In this document: positions 1 to 11,619 of the stretch, one piece after another
Numbering within the stretch: the stretch's first letter is position 1
Layout of the letters: every line of letters starts with the position of its first letter
NCBI GenBank assembly: GCA_033557685.1
Contig: JAWQRN010000241.1
Coordinates: 1-33,291, forward strand
Length of the DNA stretch: 33,291 nt
From: Sperchopsis tessellata
Lineage: Eukaryota > Arthropoda > Insecta > Coleoptera > Hydrophilidae
Direction: 5' to 3'
Made by a program: the position numbers and the translations under genes
The notes under the pieces: model-generated
What the model was told of the DNA's origin: nothing
The model's input: only the letters and a program-made list of their open reading frames with translations
Database searches by the model: none

Positions 1-2118
1 ATATATATAACTTTTATAGATTTAATTTCTGCAAAATTTCTAACAATGTCTTCAATATTTAATTCACGTGCTTATTGTGCATAATCGCTCCGATATTGCC
101 ACACTTACTGGCATGGTTAAAAATAATGAAAGTGAAGTATAAACATCCGGGATAGCCGAAATAAGAGAGTTATTTTGAATAATTAACAATTCAGCAACCT
201 TTCTTGTTTAAGACAATTTAGCAATTTGTGGTATCAAACTACCCCTTTAGGATATAAGTTGAGCACTAAAGGAATATGTTAAATCGGATTGATACTGATT
301 GTACAGACATCTAATACGTTGTTCAATTCTTCATCAAAGCTACCAGCCATCTCATTTAAAAAAACGTCTCTAGAGTTCCATTACTGCTATGTCGAAGGTA
401 ACATTGAAAACTTCATTTTCAAAATGATGTTATGTATTTATAATTCTCTGATCTTCCCGTATATCACCAGCTAATCGTTTGTTAAACTCTTACGTATATC
501 TTGAAATGTATGTTCTATTGCACTTTCTTCAAAGATAATAAACTCTTTCTTTGATATCTGCAGACTTTTAAGACATTGTTGCAACTGAACGGCTTTCGAC
601 AGATCCATTTTTTGTAATTGCAGAAATTTTGAGACAGCATCCACAGACTGCAAAATCTTTGAGGGAATTACATTTTCAAGCCTTTCAAATTTTTGTCTAA
701 ATGCTTTTTCTATTAATTTTTTTTTTCTCTATTTTTGGTAAGCAGAATTATTTGTGTTAGTCTTCATCACATTCATAAAATTATTTTTTCAAGGCTATTT
801 TAGCAGACTCCGAGAAAGAGTATAGATATTCCCATCTTTTATCACTATTTGAAAAGAATACTGTGGTATCTAACTAAATCAAAGAACTTTTTGGCTTCTA
901 ATGATGCTGACATAGCGTCGTTAAGTACTAAATTAAGATTGTGTGCGGCGCAATGTACATACTTAGAAATTTTATATTTGGCTTTAAATTCAGCTTGCGT
1001 TCCACCATAATTTGCTCGCATACCAGCTGCTTCGCCATAACTTTGACTACGCATTTTATTTAGAACTACGCCACAGTACTTTAAATTTCATTCTCATTTT
1101 TTAACACAGTTTTAGCCCTTTTCATTGGAATCAAACCGAACTACAAAACTTAATTGGTCTTTTTGTGTTATACCTTGTGTTTTATCAAAGATAACGGTAA
1201 AAAATGAGGCATTTTATTGGCAATACAAATTTCCATTTTCACATTATTCGAAAGTATTCGAATAATTTCATTTTGTACTAAAGGACTGTGACTCTCCCTC
1301 GCGTTTTTTCCAATAATTCTTTTAAGACTGGGTCATACTTTGAAAGCAATCCAATAATTGATAGGATCACTTGGGTTTCGCTTTGAATACTTTCGTCATA
1401 GCATCTGAAAGCAAATTACACACAGCAAGGATTAGAGTTACGATAACTACCCGTTCCAGAACATTCGTCGAATAATTAACTTCGTTACGTATATCATTTT
1501 TTGCTTCTTCCTTTAATGTTTTATGGGAATGCCATTGATCATATATCATACAATTGGAAATATGAAAACTAGATTCTTCATGTGCTGAAAATATGAATCC
1601 AATCTCGAACGCCAGTAACCGACGCAGTAACCGTTTTCTTCCTTTTTTATTTTCACAGCAGCTTTATTTATTGAATAATAGTAAGCTTTTGAAAAACTCC
1701 TGATATTCTCCTTTGGATCTTTAGGAAATTGGTAAACCGAATAATATCACTTGTTATCGGATCATTTAAATTAATTTTATCATCTTGATTTTCAAGATTA
1801 AAATAATTTTCTTGAATAATGTTTGTATTAATTATTAATACGTCACTACTTTCTGGTATTAGTATCTTGGCAGGGTTAATTTGTTTGTCTTGGGTAAATA
1901 CATTTCAATAAGATGGAAGTAATAAGTCTTCGGTATTCGATATCAAAATTGACACTCTCTACTAACTGGTAATTGTTTTCTCCATCTAAATTTAAAATGA
2001 CTTCACTAGCTTTAGATTTAAATAATTTACACAACTTTTTAACGTTTTCACTTCTCTGCTGCTCAAGTTTTCTTTTTGCTGACATAATGATGTAGGGGGT
2101 AATTGAAAATAATTTCAA
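1..2118 (-). pseudogene. Decayed hAT-family transposase (ZMYM1-like type)
   Basis: This is a broken transposase of the hAT type whose relatives are often annotated as zinc finger MYM-type protein 1-like. Read on the minus strand, the N-terminal piece begins near 2070 with MSAKRKLEQQRSENVKK. A middle piece at 1367-1549 contains WHSHKTLKEEAKNDI, like the DUF4371 region. The piece at 845-1054 reads RSQSYGEAAGMRANYGG followed by YVHCAAHNLNLVLNDA, a hallmark of this family. A coiled segment follows at 471-653. Near 75-210 the hAT C-terminal dimerisation motif is visible (IPDVYTSLSLFLTMPVSVA, then SER). The pieces lie in different frames, separated by stops, so no full protein can be made. The 3' end of the element probably lies left of the window. 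Family assignment is by recalled motifs; the pseudogene status is read directly from the sequence. Confidence 0.8.
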
Positions 2119-2681
2119 TGAAACTGAAAATTATTACTCATCAGTCACTAATAACAATAAAGTAAATAAACTTACGTATTGTTTTAAATTTGTATCTATC
2201 GCTCAAAGTAAAACGTTCTGTGCTAACGGCGTCAATCGTACTGAATCTACTAACTTGTTATTATGAACGCAAATTCAACCTAAATTATCTACCGAAATGC
2301 ATTATGTCTTCAATATCAAGACATAAAAAACTTGCAGATACGAGTAATAACCGCACAAAAGAAAACCAACCTGAGCTACAATTCGGTACTGGAGACGCAC
2401 AAACAAACTGAGTCGATTTGTGACAGTCGACAGTCGGTCATTCGTTTTTGAAATAAACTAAATAAACTTTAATTAAAAATTCGATATATTACAGGGGCGT
2501 CAACATAAAGTATTATTTTATCTTCACTAATGGGCCTCAGGGATGTAATGCTGAAAGCATATTTAAAAAAGTAAATGAAGGTCTAGTATACCTTCTAATC
2601 TGCGCACAACGTTTAAAGTAAAATCGCAGCTTGAACCCTTTTGCTGACCATGGTGGGCCCCCAGAGCTCCGAGCCCTGTAC
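1..2681 (-). mobile_element. hAT DNA transposon remnant, 3' end off window
   Basis: This is the element carrying the decayed transposase. The right boundary is tentatively put near 2681, because the minus strand there starts CAGGGCTCGGAGCTC and continues into a GGGGGCCC run, which resembles hAT terminal inverted repeats. The partner terminus would be left of base 1, so neither the inverted repeat nor an 8-bp target duplication can be confirmed. About 560 bp without coding potential (2119-2680) would be the element's 5' noncoding region. A second hAT-like string, CAGGGGCGTCAAC, occurs on plus at 2494, but it points the wrong way for this element. Confidence 0.5.
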
Positions 2682-3239
2682 AGTTGTATCACCTGCACTA
2701 AGGGATGATACTCCACTGCTCACAACCGTAAAGCGTATATAATAGCTATGAAGATATATATCGTACAAGCGGAACAGGTAATTACTGATAAAACGTGTTA
2801 ATGACATTCATAAACCGGTCCATGTTGGATTTAAATAATAATTATTAATTTTTCTTATACTTAATATATAATCTATTTTATTACCATATTTCGCAATATT
2901 CGATTACGATATTTTTATGTTGGTACTTCAACATGTAGATGAAGGTTGGACAAATATATAAAATGGCCAAATTTTTTAAAACAAATTAAAATTTTCAGCA
3001 TAATTTCCTGTATTGATCAGATATAGATTTCTGTATCTAAATTAAGAATATATACACAATTTGAGAAAAAAAATATTCAAATAAAGATATAGTTGTATGC
3101 CACACTCGGGCATAAACATCTGAATAGTTTATATTTTTAATGATTTATATTCATTGTATTGTGAAAACAGGCACATAAAAATGTAAATATGTACTGATGA
3201 ATAATTCCTTCGATAACAAATTACAATTATTTGTTTATA
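2682..3239. other. AT-rich intergenic sequence, nothing identified
   Basis: No coding signal, repeat or structural RNA was recognised here. The sequence is AT-rich with short homopolymer runs. Confidence 0.5.
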
Positions 3240-3640
3240 AATACCTTGATGTGGTGGTTCCTCTGGGAGTTGTTAATCTTGTTGTAATAGGCAGTCAGGG
3301 TTTTAGGGCGGGATAAGTCATAGGTATAAGGAAGAATGCACTTAAACAATTGTTGTTACGCGAAAATAACAAACCCTAATTTTAAAGAGGTTTTTGATAC
3401 GAGTTTATCAAGACGATGCGGGCGCGAGGGATGACTGAAAATGTGCGTGACTCCAAGTACGGATATTTTCGAAAGGGGGTGCAAAATGGTACGTGTTTTC
3501 AACAATAGCCTTCTTTTGTGACGGTTCATAGGAAAAAAGTGAATTTGACCTATAACACCCCCGGGAGGTATAACTACCGAGTCTGAGTGAAAGTTTTGCG
3601 GCAGCAACATGTACAATAATAACTTTGAAAATTAACAATG
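3240..3640. other. GC-richer block with a 78-86 codon minus-strand ORF, origin unknown
   Basis: The base composition changes sharply against the AT-rich flanks, with several CG dinucleotides (for example GATGCGGGCGCGAGG near 3415). An open minus-strand frame at 3356-3616 includes NFHSDSVVIPPGGVIGQIHF and MNRHKRRLLLKTRTIL. A second overlapping frame is open over the same bases. I do not recognise the protein and see no known domain. A fragment of a transposable element (terminal repeat or coding end) is more likely than a host gene, because there is no promoter or splice context. A CpG-rich regulatory block is the alternative. Confidence 0.35.
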
Positions 3641-4260
3641 TTATTGTATATTATAATAAAATTTGTCATTTGTTTAATAAAATTTGTCTCGAAATCTTTG
3701 TATATGGGATAGAACATAATTTTTCTGATTTTAAGTGTATATAGAATATGTCTGAATAAGATAAGTCTTTACATAATCCAACTTAAAGCGAAAAATATTG
3801 TGGAAGTATCACTTGTGTAAATCTTGATTTTAATATATAGTATATTTATAATGTAGAATGAGTTATTAGAAGTGTACAATATTTCCCTCCGATCATCATT
3901 TAGTCATTAACTTTTGTTCCGTACAAGTTATGCAATTATCATTAAACATTTTTTTTCTTCCATGATTTGAAAATGATATACCGCGATGTTCCCTATCATA
4001 GTTACATATATGAAACATGCTTCAGCGTTCTGGTTCACTTGAACTTCTCATCAAATGGAATTTTCGTAAACGACTATTCTATCTTTTTGCACCACTGCGA
4101 TAACAATCCTACGAATAGGTTTTCAGTTCTCAAATAAGAAAACTACATAAAAAATAAATTCGCCAATCAGTACAAGTTTTTGTTATATATAATAATATTA
4201 TTTGGTTGTAAATATGGAAAGGTAAATTAAATTAAATGCATAGCAGCTGCACTGAATACT
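3641..4260. other. AT-rich upstream region of the mucin-like gene
   Basis: No gene or repeat was recognised. This is the likely distal upstream region of the coding sequence that starts at 4494. Confidence 0.4.
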
Positions 4261-4290
4261 AAAACTGATTAATTAATGAATCGTGTAAGC

Positions 4291-4300
4291 TTATAAATGG
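4291..4300 (+). promoter_or_regulatory. Possible TATA box of the mucin-like gene
   Basis: TTATAAATGG lies about 200 bp upstream of the start codon. If used, transcription would begin near 4320 and give a 5' leader of roughly 170 nt. In such an AT-rich region a TATA-like string can occur by chance, so this is only a candidate. Confidence 0.25.
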
Positions 4301-4493
4301 CGCCATGCATTTAAATTTTGGGAAACGGAAATCCAACACCATTTTAAAGTACTGCAAAATCTGCAATATAAACAAATGAAAAACTGTCATTGAAAGTGAG
4401 TTCCACTTTCTATTTTAGTTTTATTTTCTTTTTAGTTTTTGTTGAACGTTTATGTGGCTTGTGTTCGTTAAAGCAATCGGAAAATAAACAGAA

Positions 4494-5429
4494 ATGTTCC
4501 CATCTTCCATGTTAAAGTTTTTAATTTTAACTGTACTATTTATAACCTTAACATATGGTGAACCTACGATATCAAATAACAGTGCTCATACGAAAAGTAC
4601 AATTGTAAGTACGACAAACTTAACAACTTCTGTGGTTTCACCAACAACACATGGCTTGCCCTCAAGTAATATTACTATAATTTCAACTGAAGCAGGAAAG
4701 TTAACCATTCCAAAAGTTGAACAAGTCACAGTTCATCATTCTCGAGAACATGACACTAATCAACAAAGTAATTCAGAAGCACGATTGTCTAATTCCACAG
4801 ACAAAAGTAAATCGACAGTAAATGTAAGCAGTACGCCACAGAAAGTATTGCAAGATACTGACAATAATATTTCTACTATTAAAGAGGACAGTGAGAAAGT
4901 TCACTCGTCAATTGTAGGAAAGAAAGGTGCCCCTTTCATAACTACTGGACAAAATTCTTCTTCCACAGTCCCGTCAACTGTGGATAAACCAACATCAGCA
5001 GCTACTACAACCACTCATAAAATAAGTCCTACATTTTTTAATGCTACTCCAACTACCAACACTTCTACTACTAATGCTACTACTACTATAACTACATCCT
5101 CAACAACCCCAAGAACAACGACATCTACAACTATTAAACCAACAACAACTACAACCAAAAAGCCAATGAAGCCATCAGTAACACAAGGAAGTGAAGATGA
5201 TCCTGAAAAAAAAGACTCTTCCAAAAAGAATTCTTCCTCTGGCACTAAAATTCCTTTAAACACTCATCATACTAATACAAACTACGTAGTACCTATTGTG
5301 GCAGTTATTTTATCTGTGCCTTTAGTAGCTATTATAGCTTCAGTCTTATATAAGCGTGGATCAGAATGGTGGCAGCATAGGCATTATAGACGAATGGATT
5401 TCTTAATTGATGGCATGTACAATAATTAA
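4494..5429 (+). CDS. Ser/Thr-rich mucin-like type I membrane protein, 311 aa, single exon
   Basis: This is an intact open frame with a stop at 5427-5429. Residues 1-22 form a signal peptide (MLKFLILTVLFITLTYG core). Residues 23-262 are a long Ser/Thr/Asn-rich ectodomain with about eleven N-glycosylation sequons and a threonine-dense stretch at about 168-222, typical of heavy O-glycosylation. A short acidic/lysine-rich linker sits at about 233-253. One transmembrane segment lies at about 264-285 (YVVPIVAVILSVPLVAIIA). It is followed by a compact basic and aromatic cytoplasmic tail ending MDFLIDGMYNN. The protein has no cysteine. The tail looks more constrained than the ectodomain and may bind a partner, but that is inference. 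An alternative start at Met6 (4509) would also leave a signal peptide. I do not recognise a named ortholog. The likely role is a cell-surface or apical matrix glycoprotein. The gene converges with the hydroxylase gene downstream. Confidence 0.85.
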   Translation: MFPSSMLKFLILTVLFITLTYGEPTISNNSAHTKSTIVSTTNLTTSVVSPTTHGLPSSNITIISTEAGKLTIPKVEQVTVHHSREHDTNQQSNSEARLSNSTDKSKSTVNVSSTPQKVLQDTDNNISTIKEDSEKVHSSIVGKKGAPFITTGQNSSSTVPSTVDKPTSAATTTTHKISPTFFNATPTTNTSTTNATTTITTSSTTPRTTTSTTIKPTTTTTKKPMKPSVTQGSEDDPEKKDSSKKNSSSGTKIPLNTHHTNTNYVVPIVAVILSVPLVAIIASVLYKRGSEWWQHRHYRRMDFLIDGMYNN

Positions 5430-5546
5430 GGTATATGCTTCAATATGATTACAGTTTCCAAGTATATCAGTTAAGTACATTTTTTAAATAAGTGATTCTG
5501 AGTCAGTATAGTTTTCTTTGTATTTATGTATGCGATTTCATGTTTA

Positions 5547-5552
5547 AATAAA
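5547..5552 (+). terminator. Candidate polyadenylation signal of the mucin-like gene
   Basis: AATAAA lies about 120 bp after the stop codon at 5429. It is followed by a GT-containing stretch (ATGTGCACC), a plausible cleavage context for a short 3' UTR. Confidence 0.45.
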
Positions 5553-5771
5553 TATGTGCACCCTCAGAGGGCATTTCAAATTTCTGATTTGAACAGAAGT
5601 TCTTTCAAATCTATATTTTTGTCTATTCAAGAAGTACACCTTCATTGCACGTAGGCTTATAGTCTCGTAAAATCTTTTAAAGTACATTTTAATATTATTA
5701 AGAATAATGATATTTATTGGTTTTCCCAAATGGCCATCGACCTAAGTACTTCAGTCAAAGTAAACAATTTA

Positions 5772-6100
5772 CATCTCTTCAGGATTTCCGGGAGACAACC
5801 ATGTGTTGGCTTTTGTTTTTGCCGACGTTTCATCCACCGTTGCAGGGGACATTATAAAGACATGTAGCTCTTAAAAGTGATAATTATAGATTGTCATTTA
5901 GCTCTGAAAAGTAATAGTTGTAGGTGGCGACCAGCTCTAAAAAGTGCTAATAATAGAATAACATGTCAAGAAATAAGAAATTTATTTCTTGACTAGCACT
6001 TTTAACACATACATGTCTTGATAATGTCCCGTGCAACAGTGGACGAAACTTTGGTAAAAAAAAGCCAACACACTGTTATCTCCCGGAAAACCTGAAGATA
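5772..6100. mobile_element. Inverted-repeat (MITE/fold-back) element
   Basis: Two arms of about 108 bp, at about 5772-5880 and 5993-6100, are inverted copies of each other with small differences. Paired landmarks are TTCAGGATTTCCGGGAGA at 5779 with TCTCCCGGAAAACCTGAAGA at 6080, and TGTTGGCTTTTG with the AAAAGCCAACACA block. The GTTGCAGGGGACATTAT segment pairs with ATAATGTCCCGTGCAAC. The loop of about 110 bp contains the small palindrome AAGAAATAAG..TTTATTTCTT. There is no coding capacity, so it is non-autonomous. The family is not identified, although the adjoining bases to 6121 share a string with a Penelope-associated repeat elsewhere in the window. Confidence 0.8.
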
Positions 6101-8370
6101 TTTACTGCTGCCGTGGAAGTCTACGCACTGAATTAAACTATATATACAGTTTAAATATGTACAAAACATTTGTTAAAAATAAATATCATAAAAAACTTTA
6201 GACTCGCAAGATTTTTCTAAGAGTGTTTTGTGGATGTGAATTTTGATCGTTCATCATTTCTTTGCATACACATGCTATTAAAGATGTTCTGGGAGTTTTG
6301 TTTCGTTGTGAATTTCCACCGAACTGCTAGGCTATCATATATTGGTTCAATTTTTGCCACTTTATAAAGGAGTTAACTTGGTTGATTATACATCGAATTA
6401 TTAGGGTGATTTAGTAATTATGGAACTTAGAGAAATTGTTTATGCAATTTGTAGACTTTTCATTACTCGTCATCAATAATAGTTTTACAGTATATGACCG
6501 ATCTAATAGGGGTCAACAGATTGACTTATAAATAATACATCAGGCTGTTTTGCTGATTTCAGCATCCAAATACATTAGAAACTGAATTGGCAAAATTATA
6601 CTCACCAGCTAATAAATGGTACTTATTGCGACTGTAAATTTCTTTTTACTGAAGTCTGTATTTAAGGAAAATGTAAGGGTTTTACTCAAATTATGGTTCA
6701 TTTGTAATGAGTGTAATGTGTTAGGTATTCGAGTATGTGGGGAACTTTAACAAAGTACATATGCAAAAATGTTCTATGTATAAATATTTTAATAAAAAAG
6801 CAGTATTTATTTTTGAATAAATGAGATTACAGTGTGCATCTGATTGCAGAGTATTATTAACTTTTTTGAGGTTATATTTTTATTTAATTGATATTATTTT
6901 TTAATTGTCTTTCCCTTTGTGTTGGCATAAATTGTCTAATACATTGTTGCCTCCTTTCAAAAAGAGCAATATATGTTTTCTTTGTAATTTGTGACTAAAT
7001 ATTTTTATTGCATCCGTATTTAAAACACTGTAAATTATAGGTTTACCTACAAACGCTACCCAAATCCATTATACTTATAAGTAAGAATTAATTTTATCTA
7101 TGTTTTTCTATAGTCTTATATCATTAAGCTACGTTTTTTTGACTTTAACCCGAAGCTGACACGAGGTGTTAAATCAGTATAAGAAAGCTGCCTTGAAATG
7201 CACTATATTAAATTATTTTTATCAGCGCTCAATAAGTATAAACTAATATGTTTTGGTTTTGTACGCTGAAACTACCAGTCAAGTATGTTTCTACTGCTAG
7301 TTTTTCAATAAAATACGATAATATGAATTTAAAATGGAAAATTTTCTATTAGCTAAGTAGTGGATAACAACCATAAAAATGTTAATTTTTCTCTTATTAC
7401 AATTTCGCTGGTTCAACCGACTGAATACCTAATCTCCCTCAGTGCATCTTCTGAAGACGTATCTGCAAAAGAAGGCCAAATACCGATACTTCGGTGAATT
7501 CCTTGTCTTCTAACATCTCACTATTATCTAAAAAAAAATTTAAAAAAAAGAATTGTTTCGTTATAAGACTAATTAAACTATGTATAGTTCAATGAGATTC
7601 GTTGACTATCTATATTCACTGGGATTATAGAGAGTGAAATCTTACCTTTTTGAGCATCTTTTTTTGTCAGTTTGAATTTGCATTTAAATTACTCATCAAT
7701 TCCTTAGAACTGACAATCAGGTGGTGACAGTGACAAAGTTATTATTTATTTAGTAGTTGAAGTTTTATTATTAGCTTACACCCGAGAATAAAGACCATTA
7801 AGACCATTGTTCCCGTGAGAGAACTTCAAATTTTGCAAGGCAGTTTTCGAACAAATTTTTATATTTGTTAACTAAATATATATTATACATATGATGCCAT
7901 AAAAAAAATATGTGTCTAGATTTTGTTAAACATTACAATTTTTCCCAAATTTCTCATTAATATAATCCAGAAATGCATTTTGTGCTTCTTGACATCCCAC
8001 AAACCTTAGTGGCCTATATTCAAAGTGATGTCTTTGCTTAGTAACTTATTATATTCGTTTTTCTTTTACTAATTAGTGAATTTCATAGCCAGGGGTTGCT
8101 GGTTTGAACTATCTACTTTTATTAGCTCTGTAATACATGAAAAAACATCACTTAGTCATGAGTATTCAAAATTCTTCAAATAATTATCCTTTGAACAAAG
8201 ACCTTTTCAAGAAAACCGTCCAGCTCAACCACATTATTTAGCACACTATATTATTGTTGATGTTACCATTTAAATGAAAAATGCAATATACTTATAACGT
8301 ATATACTCCTAGAACCTATGATCCTCTGACTGAAAGACTTCCATCCACAGTGCAATATTCCTCAGTTTTT

Positions 8371-8476
8371 CCAAATTTAATCGTATAACAGTATTTAGTG
8401 TGAACAAAAGAATTAAAAAGTATCCAAACTTATTCGTGTAATCATATTTAGTATTAACAAAAGAATTAAAAAACAT
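8371..8476. repeat. Two-copy tandem repeat, 53-bp unit
   Basis: Copy one (8371-8423) and copy two (8424-8476) are the same length and lie head to tail. Shared blocks are CCAAA.TTA.TCGT.TAA, then ATATTTAGT and AACAAAAGAATTAAAAA. They differ at roughly ten positions, so the duplication is old or under no constraint. Confidence 0.7.
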
Positions 8477-11312
8477 TTGCTTGCCAATTTGTGTGGTAAG
8501 ATTTTTTCTTCCAATCCTGTATAAAGAATTGAAAAATTCGTTGACGGCTTAATACAGCTTGAATATTAAATATTATAACTAGCATATTCAAAGAAATAAT
8601 AAATATTAAAATTGTGCAGAGACTGGTATCTGATATACATTAAGGAAATTGTGAAACTGAAACATTTTATTTGTAAATAATGTTTTGGCATTTTCTTGAT
8701 ATTTTTTATTTCTTTCAAAAACTAAATGCATTCTACAAGCTTTTATATATTCTATTTTACGTGTATGTATAACGAGGCGTTAAGGAATTTTAATCTTTCG
8801 TGCTTCTAATGTAAGTACCCACTAAAATATCATCAAGGTCTCTATTTAAAACTTCAATCACTTGAATGGCTAAAGTTGACATAGGAGATTGAAGTTTCCT
8901 TTATGCCATGTGAAAAGCAGTGACATAGTTCAAATATATAATTCGTATATGTTAATGGGAATACTGCAGGTATTCTCAAGCCTCTACAACACGGTTCGTA
9001 CAGTGGATCGTGATTGTTCAATTGAAAATACTCATTCTGAAAATTTCTAATGAATGTTTACAAATATGCTTGTCTCGATCCTTAAGAAAGCTTAACAGTT
9101 AATTGGTTTATTGTACAAATTTAACATGTTAAAGATCACCTCTTCATATCATATAAAAAGTTATATCACGATAACAGTTTAATTTTTGGTTTTATTATTG
9201 ATAAGAAAACTCGATATGTGTATATCATAGTGGTCATTTACTGTGCTTTTTATTATGCAACGGTTTTTTTAACTATTTTAGCATACTTATAAATTTTCAA
9301 TATAATGCAATTGTAAATCTGCAATTACTAAAAATTTATAAGAGGAAAATCGACTGTTGCGTTATTAAATATTACAATGTAATAATACAAAATTATCATT
9401 AGGTAATATATTAGTAAATACATAATTGATATATGGTGTGCTATTGCAAATTATGGTTTTTTCATGTAGCAGAGAGCGGAGATAAGTTTGTTTATCTTCA
9501 TTTTCTCTTTTGTATGTGTCATATGAGCTCATTTTCACTGTTCACTGTATCTAGCCATTAACTAAAGATGTAGAAGGACTTGAGGTAGCATTGATGACGA
9601 ACAAGGAAAACCAAATTTTTTTGGGCCTTGATGTATGAAATATCCATTACCATCTCCTTATTTAACATTGTTTTTTTATGTTCTTAACTAGCAATTAGTA
9701 CAGAAATCAGTTGTGAATTGAATATACATGTAGTGGTTACTTGCCTCCTTAAAAGTCTTTAGCTGTTTTGCTTTGATATGAAATTGTGAAATTGAAGCCC
9801 ATTTCAGCACTAATCTTCAGTTTCAAAGTACTTGTCGAACATAATAGACGTATGAATAGACAATCTATACCAATCTGTACCTTACTTTTAAATACAGGTA
9901 GTAAATTAGTTGCTGCAATATCCCAAAATCTATTTTTCTTTTCAAATGTTTGTTTTGGAAACTGCTTTGATATCTTTGGGGTAAATCATATCTATAGATA
10001 GGTGGTTTGCAGCAAAATGATTAGGTTCTGTTTGAATTGTTCCTACGATATATTAAGAAACAGATTTTTGTTACACTGACCCAATCTAGTAACGATTCCC
10101 TTTATTTGCTATTTTGTTAAGCATGCATCTTTTATGATCTTACAGAGCAATGAGGCAAGTACAATAGAAAGTATACATTCTGCATCTGAACACTTAGAAG
10201 ATGATGTGTTGTAAAATAAGCTCTTTTCTGACAAACAATAGCATGCTTATTTTGATCGATCTACAAAGATTTATGCGTGAACCACATATTATCTCATAAC
10301 TTCTCCCTCTCAATTATATCCTCTCCGGCTTAATACTTATGAAGTTTAATAACATAACATATCAAATAACAGATGCTTTGACATTCTAAAGGATCTTCTA
10401 CTTGATCTTAAACTTGAATGAGGATTTTGCTTGTATAGAGGTACAGTTATAAATCGATTATTTTAATACACTTTACTTAAATTTTTTTCCACAGCGATCA
10501 ACAGTTAATATTAACTGATACTTTTGTTTTTAGTAGTATTTCAAATATCATAAAATGTTGATTTAACTTTCGATAATTTTTAATGTTTGTTTAAATCACC
10601 ATCAACACTGACAAGGTATTATTAAACAATAAGATTGCACAAATTGTAAATGATATATTATGCACAAAAATGGCATGAAATGTTTAGTTAGTCTTTTGTT
10701 CTTTTTTTGTTTGACTCCTAGAAGTTAGTTAAATAAATTTGTATAAATTGTTAATCGAAATTATAGAAATGTAAATAATTATTGTTGTATAATATTTCTG
10801 TAAGTACTAAAGTTCATTAAATAATATTTTTATTACTTTATACTGTATTACAAATTCGAAAGTGTGTGTACATAATTTTCCTTACCTATATAGAGTTCTG
10901 TAAAATGTATTTCCTAGACAAATTAATTCCTAGCAAATTTGAGAATCAGGTGCCAATATAGTGTTGTGATTAGAATATTTTATATCCAAATTTCAGTTAT
11001 CTGTACCAAATTATTTTATGGCCAAATTTTGTCTAGTCTTTGCATGTACTGAAGGCCAAATTTATCGTGAAAATCTTGTAAATATATGTATAGCTTAAGC
11101 AATAATGTTACTTTATTCTTGTCATTTGATAATCATCATATTGGTCTTTGAAATAATTACTTTCAAATATTAAGACTTTACTTTAAAAACATTTTCGTTT
11201 TGTTAATTTTTTTGATGATTTTTTATTTTTATTATATATTAATTTTTTAGTATGTAGTAGTGCCTTAACGCAATAATATGTGATATTTCATACTTATTGT
11301 AGCATTTGACCA

Positions 11313-11318
11313 AATAAA
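11313..11318 (+). terminator. Strong-looking polyadenylation signal
   Basis: AATAAA is followed within 25 bp by a TGTTTTTTATTACTTGT tract, a good plus-strand cleavage context. No coding exon is close by. It could be the distal end of the mucin-like transcript or belong to an unseen noncoding transcript. Confidence 0.25.
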
Positions 11319-11619
11319 GTTCTATTAAATATTAATGTTTTTTATTACTTGTACTAATTTACATTTTAAACAATTTATATTACGCTGAATATATAAAATC
11401 TACTTAAAGCTAATTGAAAAATCAAGAAAATGTTTGTTATGGTGTTGTCATCATTTTCTTATAAATTATGGTAAATATATCAGTTTATAATATAGTTGTT
11501 TTTACTTATACGATATTTCAGTCAATATCAACCTGTTGCAGTATGAATGACTTCCTTAATAATATCTGGATTATAATAGTTTTATAGTCTAGGTTATTTT
11601 ACCGACAGGTAATTTTTGC

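Larger units (their letters stand above)
6122..11619. other. Long AT-rich gene-free stretch
   Basis: I find no supported gene in these 5.5 kb. The only open frame of note (9786-10001) lacks any recognisable domain and reads like chance. The stretch holds a 53-bp tandem duplication at 8371-8476 and an AATAAA with a GU/U-rich follow-on at 11313-11318. Either this is intergenic DNA or part is a very long 3' UTR of the mucin-like gene. The sequence does not decide between them. Confidence 0.5.

Noticed and set aside
5015..5263. 82-codon minus-strand frame across the mucin-like gene
   Set aside because: It is the antisense of the threonine-codon-rich repeat (giving Val-rich sequence) and has no domain or context.
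9786..10001. 71-codon plus-strand frame in the gene-free stretch
   Set aside because: No domain, signal peptide or splice context; length is compatible with chance.
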